NCBI GenBank assembly: GCA_038502055.1
Contig: JAXRKN010000044.1
Span: 10,499,501-10,563,500, forward strand
Length of the DNA: 64,000 nt
From: Tanytarsus gracilentus
Lineage: Eukaryota > Arthropoda > Insecta > Diptera > Chironomidae
Reading direction: 5' to 3'
The position numbers were made by a program, and so were the translations under genes. The notes under the pieces were generated by a model, which saw nothing but the letters and a program-made list of their open reading frames with translations, had not been told where the DNA came from and did not search any database. Below, in pieces: positions 13,801 to 28,200 of the stretch (its first letter is position 1; each line of letters begins with the position of its first letter).

Positions 13801-16800
13801 TCTGATGGAATGTCTCATTTATTTCATATCCCTCTAACGATCATGTTGATGGTGCAATGGCCATCTCTCTCTCTCTTAGATTAAAAGAATAAGCCAAATC
13901 CATTTTCTTTATTTTTTAAACAAAGAGCTAAAAATATTTCGGAGGAAAATTGAAATCAGATATGGCCAACTGACAGCAACATCCAGCGTTCGAGAAAAAG
14001 ATATAAAAAGTACAATGAGAAAAATTGAAAAGGAGAAGAGGGAAAATTTTGACGTGGCAACGGTTGAGTCGCACCATTGGCAATTGTATAAATTTAGATA
14101 AAAATTTCCAGATTGACAACAGAAAGTTCAAAATGTTATTGAATCTTAAAATATCCTCGAAAAAAAATCTCATCAATCTTTCCCCAAAAATATTTTAACT
14201 ATTAAAATCTCATCAAGTGTTTGATTAGGATCAATCCCCTTTTTCCTTAATCACTTGACCACTCATAGTCGATCTAAAATAAGGATGTAAGGAGAAGGCA
14301 AAAAAGGCACATGAATCATTCTTGAGTATTCAATTATCTTTCGCCTCGATGAGAGGATGTTGGGGAGCTGGAAAGATGACCCAACTCTTTTGTTGATGAA
14401 TTTGCAATAGAATGATGCCTAAATTGTTGTTGCCAAACAAGGTGGAATGAGGGACGATGGATTGTCATTGAATATGATGAGTTTCGTTTATTTAACCATT
14501 TAGAGCTAAATTTCTTGCTGCATCATCGAAGTTTTTTCTTCTTTTTTTCATAGCAAATTTTCTTGAAATGGCAAAGCTTCCTATATACGCACATAGGCAC
14601 AGAAAGTACAATATCTATCTCTCTACCCTTATTCAATGAAATCAAATTTCCTTCATAAGAAAAAAGCAATTTTCCTTCCTTCATATTTGTTAGACGAGAT
14701 GGATGTATAATGTTACATTCTTCTTCTTCTTCCTTCTTCTTTTCTACATCAACTCATTCATTGTGTTCGCCTTAAATCATGATGTCAAATTTATTCAATT
14801 TTATCGCTAACTCTGTGCCTGACAGTGGGAATCGGTGCGTACAGGCAAAAAAGAATTCTTCTCTTCTTTTTTATTAAATTTCATATTGGATTGATTATGA
14901 TCTACTATGGCAGTATCATCATTATTATTTTTCGCATGTATGAGTGACGTAAACAAATGAAATTTATCGCTAGCACTTTGCAAATTTGAACGGATTTAAA
15001 GTTTTCAATTTGTGAAGAATTTCGTTAAATTACATTTCATAAAAAGATTTAAGAAAATTCGGAGAAAGCTTTTTTGGTTCAGAGTAATTGGATTAGAAAA
15101 TACTGCGTAAAATAATTTTCAAGAATTACCGAGAAAATATATTTTTGAACTTTCATTGATTAATTCTAAATTTTTCAAGGTTTTATTCCAAAATTTTGGA
15201 ACTTTTAACAGCAACTCATGGCGACAAATTAAAATTATTCAACACGTGCAAAGTTCGCAAAAAAAATTCCGAAAACTTTCTCACTCCATAAAGTTTTTCA
15301 CTTAATTTTTAAAATCAATCAACCAAAATTAAAATACATGAGGTGGAAAATACATCAGATATTTTTCCCACCATCTCTTCCGATAAGCGAACTCACAAAA
15401 ATTTCCATTTTTTTCGATAAAATCTTTTTTCATCAACTAGAAAGCATCGTCACATAATTTAGCAGCATACGTATAAAATATATGTGAAGAAAAAAAAGTT
15501 TAAGGAGATAGAAAAAGTTTCACGAGAAGAGAAATAATGTAAAATTTCACCCTTTATTATTTTAATTTTTCTATTTTTTTTTGTTTTTTTTTGGTGATTT
15601 GGGTATTTTTGTTTGTTTGTTTTTACGCTTAAATTTTTGGTTAATTAAAAAAATAATATTTTATAAAAATAAAAATAAAAATTTTCTTTTTCCTTTTGAT
15701 TGAATTGTGCCTTAGGAGTTTTTGTTTCCATTTTAATTTTTTCGTTTCTCCACTCTTTGCTGCAAAAAAAAAGATTGCGGGAGTAAGAGAGAAGGGAGAA
15801 AAAAACTAATCTCATTTCAAATTATAATGAAAATGTCGATTTTCCATTCAATCTTCCATTTTCATTTAGAGCCGAGGCGCAAAACTTTTCTCTCATCTTA
15901 ATGAAAGTCAAACTTTTGACATCATCATCATCACATGAATTGTGTGTGTGGATACACATTCTTCTAAAGTTGTTTACATGTTAAAAGATGTGCAAACAAT
16001 TGCCAAATGTTTGAATTCCCAAGAGACAACAGAGAGGACCCAAGGAGACAGCAAATGGACAGAAAATATGATAAAAGCAACAATTTGAAAATTTCATTCA
16101 TCTGCCTTCAAGGCATTCCTTTCACATGGACATTCATATCATATTGCCTTCACTAATTCTTTGTTGTTGTGACAGTTCACAAAAAAGGAGAAAAAAAACA
16201 AGAAGAAGTTCCTGAATTGAATTGACACAGAAAGTACCCAGAGAGAAAATAAATAAGAAAGGAGTTTTGCGTCGTGGAATGGGATACGAAAAAAAATCTT
16301 TTAAAGCAAAACAATGAGAAAGCTAAAAAAACTTTTCTTTCCAATTTTCTAAAGGAAATTATCGGAGAAAAATGACTTCGAAGTATTTGATAAAAAAAGA
16401 AGGGACAACAATTTAATGCGAAGAAACAAGATAAAGAGGAAGACAATTATTTGTCGGGATAGCGAGTTTTTGTCAATGGGGAGAATTTAATCAAAAAAAA
16501 AAGATTGTTAATCGAATCGAATTGGAGAAAAAGGTAAAAATAACAAGAAAAATAAATGAAAATTAAGTCTTAAGGACATAAAATGAGAAGGAATGCAGGT
16601 GTTTGACTTTAGGAATTTTCGAAACAATTTCTCAAAGAATAACAAAAACGCGGAAACGTGCTCAAGTCTTAATTTTTGTGAATGATGAAAATTTATAAAA
16701 AATTATGATAATTAATTTTTACAAGTTGAACGGCTGAAAATGATTAAAAATACAATCAAGATATGATTTTAAGATTTTTTAAATGCGGAGAAAATTTTAT

Positions 16801-19098
16801 CAAAATGTTTTTGTTGTAATTTTTAGAAAATTTCATAATTTTTTTGTTTATCGTGCAAAACTTTTTTGTGATTTAAAAATCAAAATTTTAACCAAGAAAA
16901 TATTTTTTTCTTCAGTGAATTTTTTTTAATTTCCAAATCAAGAAAACCGTGAAAATTCCCTTAACATTTTCCATCACTTCAAGCATGAATTTTTCATTCC
17001 CAATTTTTTACATTATTTTTTTCTCCTCTCCTTAATGAAATTCAAGACTTGTTACATTCATAATGGCAATAATCCTCGTTCTATTTTTCCCAGTGCTCTT
17101 AAATCCAATAAAAGATGTTTCAAGCCTCGCTTCCAAACACAATCGTGACAAAGAGAAGTTTTTCAATTGAAAATCTATTTAGCGATATTTAAATTATGCA
17201 TAAATTTCGAGATTAATTTAATCCCAAGACATTTTCCATTCTTTTTCAGTGCCGGCTGCTGTTGTTCTCGCTTGTAATCTCTCTTATGGTATTATGCGTA
17301 TGGAAATCAATAAGTGAAATTGAATTTTTTCGTCTATGTGAGCCTAAATTTTCATAAAAATGAGCGCGAGCGTGGTGGATTAGATGTGGGTGGGTATGTT
17401 ATGAAATTTATAAAAACACAAATGAAGAATCGGTTGCAAAAGTTGACAAATTCTCATAAGAGTATTTTTTTACATTTTTTACCAAACATACTTCAATTTT
17501 CTTCATAGTCAGTCAAGTCCTCGAATCTCATCACATTTCCATCACAAGGGAATTTTTTCATATTTTTTTCTCTCATATTTCTTATCATAAATTGTGCGTA
17601 CATCAACCGTAAAATGGAAAATGAAGAGATGAAGGGAAAAAATGCTTTTTAATTTCCATTTTTTCGCAAGATATTTTGATTGACTTGTGATTTGATATTC
17701 CATGAATGGTGCTTTTCCGCTTTTTGATTAGATATTTATTCCTCAACTTCCTCACTTTTATAACTCTCTGTCTAACCGCCGAACGACGACGTTCGTTCGC
17801 TGTCGTCATTACTGTCAGAGGGGTGCAGGAGTTATTTGAGGGTGGAAATTGTTGCGAAAATTAAATGCTGAGATTTTTCAAAATTTAAAATGCTCTTTAA
17901 ATTGACTTGCTTTCAATAACCGACATATTTAAAAACTGTCTTTTAAAATATCAAAAACTGTTAAAAATTTCTGAATGTTAAAAATTTATCTACCCTTCAC
18001 CATCCCCCTTTCAAAGCCAGTCAATCGAACATGTCTCAAAATCAATTTCAATCTCATATTCCATGCTATCAGTATTTAATCTCTCACTGAATTGGGATAA
18101 ATTTGTCGTTTTATTTTATTGTCAACCAGCCATCATCATTTATTTGTGTCGCAGTCAAAAGAGAGAGGAAATTAAATTTCTCCGAATGAGAGGAGGAAAA
18201 GAGTTTTTTTAGTTGATGCTTCCTGCGCGGGGTGGTGGCTGGCGACAAATCGACGAGACTTTCGGGAATTGTTGCGGAGTTGAAATATGTGCGTGTGTGA
18301 CGAAAATGACTTTTAAGGACGTCATCTATCGCTTTCCCCTCTCCATATTGTCGCTTGCAGAACTGCCGCTGTGCGTGAACAGAATTCTTCTTTATTTCTA
18401 AGTCGAAAATGGAATGTTAGAGAGAGCATGAAAATGTTGATGATTAAATTTGATGGGATCTTCTTGTTCTGTGTGCCGAAACTATTGTGTAAGCGGTAAT
18501 TCGTGTGTTGGTTTTAGTATGAAAATTATCAAGCTCATTGTTCTCGAAATAATTACAGCTTCTGGGTGGTTTTATTGATTTTTCATCCAAGCGATGGCAA
18601 ATTTAATTTTAAAAAGTACTTTGAGGGTTGATCAAAACTCTGACTTAAGTTTTACACCCTCCATCAGGAGCTAAAAAACATTATAGCTTCCTAATTCAGC
18701 AACAACAACAACATAAAAGACATTTAACCCAGTCGTGAGTGAATGAAGCGATGGAATAATGAAATGTTCGCTTAATGGATTAGTTTTGTGCGTTGTGTAT
18801 GCTCCTCACTCCGACAACATGTACACTATTATCGCATTGTGTCACAACGGCGACAGAAATTGTGTGATACACAGCAAGCGAGCACTATAAGGACAAAATA
18901 ATTATTAAATTACAAAATATCCCTTTTTGCGCTACAATTCCTTGACATTTTCACTCTCCTTTCACGTGTCATGCCCTTCACACACACACGTACAAAAAAC
19001 CATCTAAAATTGCGGTTTTCTCTGCAGTGTCGATCGACATGGGGAAAAGGAGCTTAATTGATGGTGCGAGAAGGCTCTTTTCGTGCTGAGAGTATTAG

Positions 19099-19116
19099 GA
19101 GAGAGAGAGAGAGAGA
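19099..19116. repeat. (GA)9 microsatellite
   Basis: Nine GA dinucleotides, followed by AAAG. It is also a potential GAGA-factor site. Confidence 0.95.
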
Positions 19117-22100
19117 AAAGCATATACTTTTAGCAGTTGATGATGGCGTAATAATTACATTCGCAACAGCAGCGAGGAAAATGATATGATTATGTTTTTG
19201 TGAAGGAGCAACTTTCTGCCTTTCTATATTTAACGATTAAAGCTAAGAAATTGTTGTGTCAGAATTTAATTTTTTTGGTTAAGTAAATGCCAAGGGTTGT
19301 GAACATTGATGACAATTAAATTTTTATGAGTTTTCATAAAATTTCAACTCACTCAAATTTTCTGTTTCATTAAAAAGATTTTCAAATAATCCCAAAAATT
19401 TCAATTTTCACAGTCGAAAATTCTCCACGTGCACTAAATGAATGTCAACTCTCATAGATGTGTCAATAAATGTCGAATGAAATGTGGTTGGGAGGCTTTT
19501 CGTGAGATATGTTGATGAAAAAGGGATTTAGTCATTAACAAAATGATGGGGATTTTACCATTATGAGCTTCTTTTACATAATTACAAGGCACAGAAGCAA
19601 AGCATTAATGCGTGTACGTTTCAGAAGCACCTTAGATGTCGTAGTAATTTTAATTAAATACTATGCCCATCATTAAGCTTTATTTAAGGCGTAAAGTAGA
19701 TATTTTGCTGCATTGTTTTCGATGCAGGGGATGAAAAATTTTATTATTTCCAAAAAAATGTAAAATTTTTCAAAAAAAGATTAAAATTACTTTCATAAAC
19801 TCATTTAACTACAATATTATGAGTCGCACAGCAGTGACACTTTCCCTCTCCACCAAGTAATCTCTTTATAAACGATTATGTTCTACTTTTTTTAATGTTT
19901 CGAGTTAATTAACAAATAACGTTTTTATGCAGTTTAAAAACTAAATGAAATATAAGTAAAAAAGAATGAATGGGATTAGGTTTTAAGGTTGTCATGGCAG
20001 TGAACTCGTAACTTAGCTTAATTCCCACTTAGGAGCTACTTCTTCTCTCTTAAAATACGGGAATTTATGATCAAGGAGAAAACCGCAATTTCCATTTTTA
20101 TACCCACAAAATTGTCTCAATTTAATCCATAACTCTCTCGTTGTTGCTATTGTATAAATAAAATGTTGGAGAAAAATTTTCCGTTTGTCGAGGGAAGATT
20201 TTTGCAATAAACAGAGAAATTAACGAGAATTTATGCTCACATTTTCTTCTTAACTCTCATAGATGGAAAATATGGCTGCGCGCTCCTATATTAAGGAGGA
20301 TTAATTCCGAAAGAGAAATGCTCTCATAGTCAAGTGCCGTTCGGTTTTTGAATGAGACGACGACGATATGTTGCAGGCGTGTGTGGAAGCGACAGATGAA
20401 GAGCAGTAGAGCATCAATTTTAAGTAATTCCCGCTTATGTGTAACTATAAATTGAAATAAGTCCTTTCTCTCTAAGATATGTGAGTGTGGATTATTTTAC
20501 TGAGTAAATGGGGTCGCTCACTAATGGAATGAGATTTTTGTCATTGAGACAAAGAACTTTCATAAATCTGAGAAATATTTTTTGAAATTTGTTTAACAAA
20601 TTTAAAAAACCCTTTTGTGCCATTTTCAACCCCTTGAAAAATAGAATAAGACATTTTCCATTTTCTGTGTCAAATTTTGCGCTCATATGTGGCATAGATA
20701 GAGGAAATTAATCCACAGTGTGATAAATTTATGCATTTACATAGCACTAAACTCACACACACACGCACACATGTGGTGAGTTTTTATACAAAAGGGGACT
20801 TCTGTAAGTGATTCTCTCTTAAGGGATCAACTCTCGTATAAATTCCAAATAATTTGCTAAATGATCCGAGGGATTTAGTGAAGATAGACATATCTGTGAT
20901 ATTATGCTAGTGGATATTCTTCTCTTATCAGAGTGTGTGTGGAGGGTTTTGACTTTTAAAATAAATGAAAATGATTTTTTTAGGGTGAATTGAATTTAAT
21001 TTGAGTGACTTTCAAGGAATTTGAACAAAAAAATTTAGAATATTTTTCACCTTCAACTTGACACGTGGCTGTCCGATTTATTTAATTGCCTCACATAAAA
21101 AAGATCTAGACAACTTAAGCGTTAATTAGTTCCTACACTGTCCATAGCACTAAATTAAAACATCATCATGCGTCCAATTAAAATCATTACTCAACACAAA
21201 ATATAAAAGCACACATTTTTTAATGTGCATGGTCATAAAGCATTTAAAAGAGAGCAACACACAATTAAATTGCAACAAAAAAGAATTTATGCACAAACGT
21301 TTTGCTGAGATGAGCCGTAAATTGTTCAAATTGACAGTGCTTGAACTCAGTGCTATGTGTACAGCACTTAATTGGAATAAGTGTTTCACAACCACACAAC
21401 ATTACAAATCAATTTTACAAACGGCTTGAATTGAATTTCAAATTCCTATCCTCGAGTTCGTTAGATGAGAGAAATTTATTTATGCTCGAATTGACATTCG
21501 AGTTGTAATCGCTCTAAACTTGTCGTCTTCCTCTCCTTTTTTTTATTTCCAATGTCAAATGACATACAATTTTCATCTCATCGCTGCCGCGTTAAAAAAA
21601 GAGAGTTGATTGTTGTTATTTTTATTGCTGCCATGCGAGAGAGATCTCTGATGCCGCGCGATGTATTAACGGCGGTGTGTTAGAATGAAAAGCTTTTTAA
21701 CAAGCACCAGAGAGTCGTTTTTGTTGTCACCATAGCAAGTTGAAGAATTAAATCGCATCTGGATCTAATTTACAGCACATTTTACCAATCTAAATTGAAT
21801 CTGTTGAGTTGAGGTGTGCAAAAATGTGATTAAAAAAATACAAGGAAAAATTTAAATTTTAGGATTCGATAATTTTTTGTAAACTCTTCTATTTCACTTT
21901 AATAAAACGCGATTTTTTTTCTTTGAAAATGTTTGTATGTCATCCGAAAAAAAAATATATTGAATGCAATAATAGCAAAAGAATTTAATTGGAGCGTTTT
22001 TCGATGCATCATGCATGTAATAATAAAAAAATATGTTAACGAATCGTTCAAAGAAAGAGAAGTTAAAATAAATAAAAAAAGCGCGATTGCAGCGCACATG

Positions 22101-24984
22101 TGTGCATGGAGATGAAAAAATGGTTTATTAATTGTGTAATAAATCTCTTTGCCTCCGAGAGAGCCTGAGTGAGACACATACACACCAAAGCAGTGAACGA
22201 GGCAAATGTAAATTTATTGCGGCATCGGAGAGGAGCGAAGGCTTATTCTTATGTTTTATGGTAGCAATTTTTATAGATTTCCCTCACATATGCGCTCGCA
22301 CACAATTTCGCAATTACAACTGTTGACTAATTGGCTTTCCTCCCGATTGACATCAATTATGACCTCTCGAAGACTTATTTCTTGATATGTGATTGCGACA
22401 ATTAATTGCGGCAAAGTAAAATTGAAATTAATTCTTTAGAGGAGGCGGCAAAGAGAGAGAGACTATAACGGTTGATTCGACGACGATGATTAAACTGCGG
22501 TTGGCTTCGCGTATTGCTAGGCCGTGTGTCAATAAGAATTAATTGATTGGCGGCGTAAATTAATGGAAAAATTACAAAGCATTAAAGTTTCCTAAAAAAA
22601 TTTACCTACTTTACTTCATGAATAACCTCAAAAGAATTTTTTTACAGCAAAAGATTTCTATACAGCATTAAAAATTTTTCCACTCGAGAAAATTCTCCCA
22701 AAAAGTAGTTGATAGTTTCTTTATGAATTCCTCTCGAGAGTTTTTCCATTGTTTTACGCACAAGAATGGTCGAGTGAAGAAAAAGAAGGGAACTTTCTCA
22801 TCTCTTCATTCATCTGCCTGAGTTACTTTCAATGGCCATAATTTTCTTCCATTATCTAAAAGGCTTTCCTATTTCTGCATGCAGGCGAGCACAAGCAACA
22901 TCCATTGTTCCTTCTCATTTAGCTCTCAACTCATCAGGCCCGGTTTCTCACTCGATGCGGAATAAAGTGCGTTCCTTCAGTAGATTCATCCCGACCGATA
23001 GTTCTCATTCGAAATAATGCGTGACTTGAATTCTCTCCTCTTCATCTCCCCATCTCAAGCACACACGCATATTAGCAATTCATGATGATGATGACTTAGC
23101 ATTCGTCTGAACTTCTCTCTCTCTCTTTTCCAAAGACATTCCAAATATTCATTCATACTGCCCGCATACCAAAACAACAATTCAAGAATAAGATTTTCAT
23201 ATTTAATTTTTTTTACAATTTCAAGGGATGGATACTCGATTTTTTTGTAAATTGATTGAGAAAAAAGGTCCAATTGAATTCACAAATGAGTGTCCTGCCT
23301 TTGAAAATTTTTAATACGTAACATCACCCTATGCGGATGAAGCTCTCTCTCTAAATCTCTTTTAAAGCCATAAAGCCAAAGCACTTTCTTAGATTCTCAA
23401 TAGATTTTTTATTATATTTCAGCATGTGGTGGGTGAGGAGAAGAGAATAAAAGTCAAATTTGAGCAAATATCATTTAACACACGATGAAATTCCATCATC
23501 AATGGATGATGTTGAATTAAAGCATGAAATTGCTCTTAGGTGAGGTAGCAGATGTGTGGTATATGAGTGATGGGCCATTTTCTACTAGAATTAAGCTCCA
23601 GCATACACAGACACTAACGGTTAATGTAGATTTGAATGTCATGTGGCTCGATTTAATTGCTCGTCTTGAAGCTGACGATGATGCTATTATGTACCTGGCA
23701 CTGATGATGATGCGAATGAAAATTAAATATAATTTCTTTAGATTAAGTTGATTTTTCTCGTTTATGCGGAGATTATGGAAAAATTTCTTGAAGGTAATTT
23801 ATCATATTTTTATTGTGAGAATTTCATTGATCCAAGTTGATTTGAAACTTTCTTCATTACACTTTCACAAAATTAAATCACAGAAAATTCTAGCTTGACA
23901 TCTCAATGCTTTTTCTTACTTTTTTCCATTGCAATCATGTTTAATTTCTTAATTGAATTTTTTTCAAAATTGCCGTAACAAAATTTCTCTTTAACAAGAA
24001 AATGAGAAAGGCAGGAAGGCATGACATGAGAAGGGATATTGAAGGAGTGACATTTCATAATTTTCATGATGGTGTGAAAAAACACTTCTCGATATGAAGG
24101 AAATTGCTACTGCTGCTGGTTTGCTGCTATTGTTGCCAAAAAAAGTGAGAGAGAAGCCAGAAAAATAATTGCAAGTCATTGCTCGACCATCTCTCACATT
24201 CATAAAAATCTAATCCGAGTAAGTAGATTTTCATTCAATATCCAACACATTCAGCATAATTATGCTCATCAGCATTTTTATGGAAATATATTTATTTTTT
24301 TTCCGGTATAAGGGAAGAAAATTTATTATGTATGAATGTGGTAGGTGTGAAAAGATCCTCAACCTTACATGCCAGGATGAGGAAATGTAATGAAAAAAGA
24401 AACACCTTTTCTATTCTTTTCTGCCTTTCCTGAATGATTGATGACTTTTTGGTTTTCCTTAGCATATTTTTTTGGCTCTCGTGAAAATTTTATGTTTTTC
24501 CATTGCCAACAGTTTTTAGGGGTAAAAATTCAATTGAAAAAAATCATTTTTGAAAGGATTAAATCGATTTTTAAAATCTGAAAAACGTTAAATTTTTCAA
24601 ATCACTTTTTTGTTTTTCTTTAAAAAAATTAAATTAAATTTTCTCCAACCACAAATTCAAACAATCAGCGAACCAGTCAGGCACCCCTTTTTTTAGCACA
24701 CGCAATTCACACGCATATACACTCGATTTTATTCACAGAGAAACTTGATTCTCTCTTCGATATCACATTTTCATCACATTCTTCTGTCTCGCATGATTGA
24801 TCGATCACTTCTCCTTAAATGGATTCTTATTTGATGATAATGCGATTATACATAAAAGCAAAAAGGAAAAGAAGAAAAACTTTTTACTTAATTTAATCGA
24901 TTATTGGAGAGTGAGAGGAAGGAAGCGGATCCGAGTGCGCTTGATGATAAGTGCAAAAGTTTGTTATAAATGCTGACTCTCAAA

Positions 24985-25063
24985 TGGGTTGGGGGATAGG
25001 TGGGGGTCGGGGTCGAAATTTTTGTCGGGGGTAGGTTTTTGGGGGAATTTTAGTTTATTTTTG

Positions 25064-25104
<41 letters not shown>

Positions 25105-25261
25105 TAAAAATTTAAATGAGTGAAAAAATTTGGTTTTTTATTTTTTTTTTTAAAAAAAACTTCCTCCTCGTGTAAGTCTCACCGTGTACCGGTGATCCCG
25201 GTGACGGCATTTTATTCACCGGTGATCACCGATCACATTCACCGGTGAATTAAGGATCCCT
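24985..25261. mobile_element. 277-bp insertion with 9-bp target-site duplication
   Basis: ACTCTCAAA occurs immediately before (24976-24984) and after (25262-25270) this block, as expected for a target-site duplication; an 8-bp hAT-type duplication plus one chance match is also possible. The left third is G-rich, with several runs of 3-5 G on one strand. The middle is 24 T followed by 17 A. The right third has repeated CCGGTGA/TCACCGG words, including the palindrome TTCACCGGTGAA, and ends GGATCCCT. No coding capacity is present. The two ends are not clear inverted repeats, so the superfamily is uncertain. Confidence 0.6.
25064..25104. repeat. T24-A17 homopolymer junction
   Basis: Twenty-four T (25064-25087) are followed directly by seventeen A (25088-25104), a self-complementary block inside the 277-bp insertion. 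Its length is likely to be unreliable in the assembly. Confidence 0.9.
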
Positions 25262-25270
25262 ACTCTCAAA

Positions 25271-28200
25271 CGTCACATATCATTAGAGTGATTATTAAAT
25301 GGAAAATTGTACGTGTGTGTAATTTAAAGGAAAATTTTCATGGTAATTTGAATTTTTGATGATTTTTAAGGGAAATTAAATTAAGTTTGAGAATAATTTT
25401 ATTAAAAATAAAATAAAATCAAAATTCTAAATTTATTAAAATTCAAAAAAATGCGAACGGAAAATTTTTCTAAATAAAAATGAAAAATGACATTTAATAA
25501 TGATAACAAAATCGCTAATAAATTATAATAAATGCGTATGTGAAAGAGAGAGGAAATATCGCTTTTATGGCTGTGAGAAGCTCACGTTAAATTGATGACA
25601 AAAGGAAGACGCATCATCATTGCCTTCTTTAGTCCCTCGTGTCATCGTAAGAAAAAAAGTTGAGAATTTTTTATTTCTTTATTCTTGCAATTTTCTTTTT
25701 TTGTGTCCTCGTTACGATTACGAAAAAAATGAGAGCAGATCCCAAGTGTAAAATAGAAAGAAAATTGAGAGACAGTTGAAAAAAAATTTTTAAAGTTAAA
25801 AAATGAATTTGTAATATTTGCGATATCTTTTTTCTCGTTTTCATTTTAAATCCCTCACTTTTTACTGCAAGATTATAAAACTATGTCAGCAGCATGATGA
25901 AGTATCATTAAAATATTCATGTTGAAAATTTCTTCTTTATTCCACATACAGAGCGCGATAGGAAAAAGGAAGCATAAGAGTCGCAGTGAATCAAGTCTCA
26001 TTCGAGAAATTGTTTAATGTATTGTGAAGTGGAAGTATTAAAGCTTCACTTCTTCTTCGTCTTTCGTCTCTTCCTTTTTCCTCTTTTTTGTCTCCCATCA
26101 TCATCATCCGAGCGATTCTTTTCTGAAGAGCTTTTCATGTCTCATTTTTACTCTGTGTATAGTGTGTGGCTGTGTGAAGAGAAGCTTATCTATTAGGTCT
26201 TGATTTCTCCTGACATTGCGTTTCCGCCTAACAAGCTCTGTCGTCGACATCTTTTTAGATAAAATAAAACTCGAAGCTGCTTTGAATTTTTTTTTTGTTT
26301 TGTGTTTCCCTCACTCTAGTTTTTTTTATGACGAATCGTTTTGGGTAAATATAAAAAACGAAGATGAAAGAAGATTCTTTAGACCATAATTTGATCATTG
26401 AAGAGAAAAAGTAAAAAGGGAAATTGAAGTTGAAAGAGAGAAAAAAAAGTTTACGCATTTCATGTGGCCGATGCGGTGACGTTTTATTGCGTCTGCTGTT
26501 TCTTAATATTTTTCCCTCTCTCGGGATATGCCCTCATAAATCTCATCCATCGTATACACAAACAATGACGCAATTTACTTTTTTAATTAATTAAAATCGT
26601 TCGAAATGTTTTTTGCTGCTGACGTAGTTATTGTTTTATATTATATATAACGGATTTTTAAAATTCAAATTCAAAAACGTGAAAATTTTAATTAAAATTA
26701 TTCAACACTTCATCTCAATAGCACACCTTGCACTTTTCTCATTTTTCTTCCTCATCTGTGACACTTTTTACCGCCCAAAATGAGCTCATAAAACATGATG
26801 CCTGTGTGATATTAACTTTTTAATTTCAACTCCTCGTAAACATCGCCTATAGGACATTATCATAGTCAACGATGAATAGAAATTCGAAACAAGGCTGAAT
26901 GAAAGATGAAGCTATGTTTTATGTCACTCTGGGCTTTTCTGAGGATGAATGGAAAATCATCGAGAAACAGATGGGGATTTTTTTATCATTCTCCTTCTTT
27001 ATATTCGTTGGCATATGAATGTATGTCATGAAAGGAAGGAGAGGATCTCATTAAAATTACAAGAAGGTGTGGAGTGTAAGCGTTGCTTTCTATTGATCGG
27101 GGTGGCGAAAATGCAGGCAGTGAAAAGATGAATAAATAAATTACAATTTAATGTTTCATGTTTTGTCATATTACATATTTTATGCTTTTAAGCTCATATT
27201 GCCATTTTCATCGAGTGTAAGAGCAAGGAGAGGAAAAGTCACATAAATCTCGGAAACATCAACCCGATGAATTTAATGGTTTATTTTGTGCGTGTAAGCA
27301 AGCTGCGGTATTAAGAAATTGGTGCGTGATGTACACAAAATTTGTGATTAAATCGGAAAATCTCTAATTGGTAATTTAATAATTTTTTTCTAAGCATTTT
27401 ATTACAAAATAATTTGAATTCTTTAATTAACTTTTAAATAACACTCACGCACATTTTTCTCACTCATCTGTGAAGCTTCACCGAGGGAGATACGTTGCTA
27501 TAGATATGCAGTAAAAACAATGGCAATGATTTGTTTTCATTTCTTTCTAATTTCAAAGAATTTAACTCTCAAAAACTTCAGGAATGAGAGTTTAGAAAAC
27601 AGATTCTTCGTGCTTGAAATTCCTTATCTTTTATCCCCGTATAAAGTAATTTTAAAACAAATAAAAATGCCATAAACAAGTGAAATGCTCGAAGCTATTT
27701 ATAGGCAGCGACAGCGAGCGAGAAAAAGAACTAACATAAAAATTAAAAGTGACTTAGAATTGAATCGAGATGAGATTAAGGAGAAGTGTAGAGAAATATT
27801 TTTAGAAGATTTGTTTCCTTCATGTTCTCGAGACGCATGGCATGTTGTAAGTCAGACACGCATGAGATAATAAAATGAAGATGCACCTTTATGTTGTGCT
27901 ATGTATGTTAAGTCGAATATGACGAGAGAGTGAAAATTCCAGACATGATTGAGACACACTTACACGCGTCGGTGAGAGTGTTTTAATTTTAAGCTATTTT
28001 AAGAAGAAGATAATTAAAATTACTCGCATTTTAGCTCGAAAGTCGACGCGACGAGAGATGAGAATTTTTTTACGCATCGACGAAAGTTAAATTTTTAACA
28101 TTTCAATTTTCGATTGAAAATAAATTTGAGGAAATTTCTCAATCTCTCAATTATCAAAATAGCCTACGGAAAAAAATAACTTTATATTTTTTCAGTTTCG

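Larger units (their letters stand above)
4045..24975. other. Non-coding AT-rich DNA, probably Snoo intron
   Basis: About 21 kb without a supportable gene. It contains microsatellites at 6831, 7873 and 19099, a B-box-like word at 6444-6458, and AT-rich islands (for example 9780-9930, 15540-15700, 17880-18000). The longest open frame (143 codons, minus strand 10560-10991) resembles no family I know and spans low-complexity GAA/GGA and GGC tracts. Confidence 0.6.
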
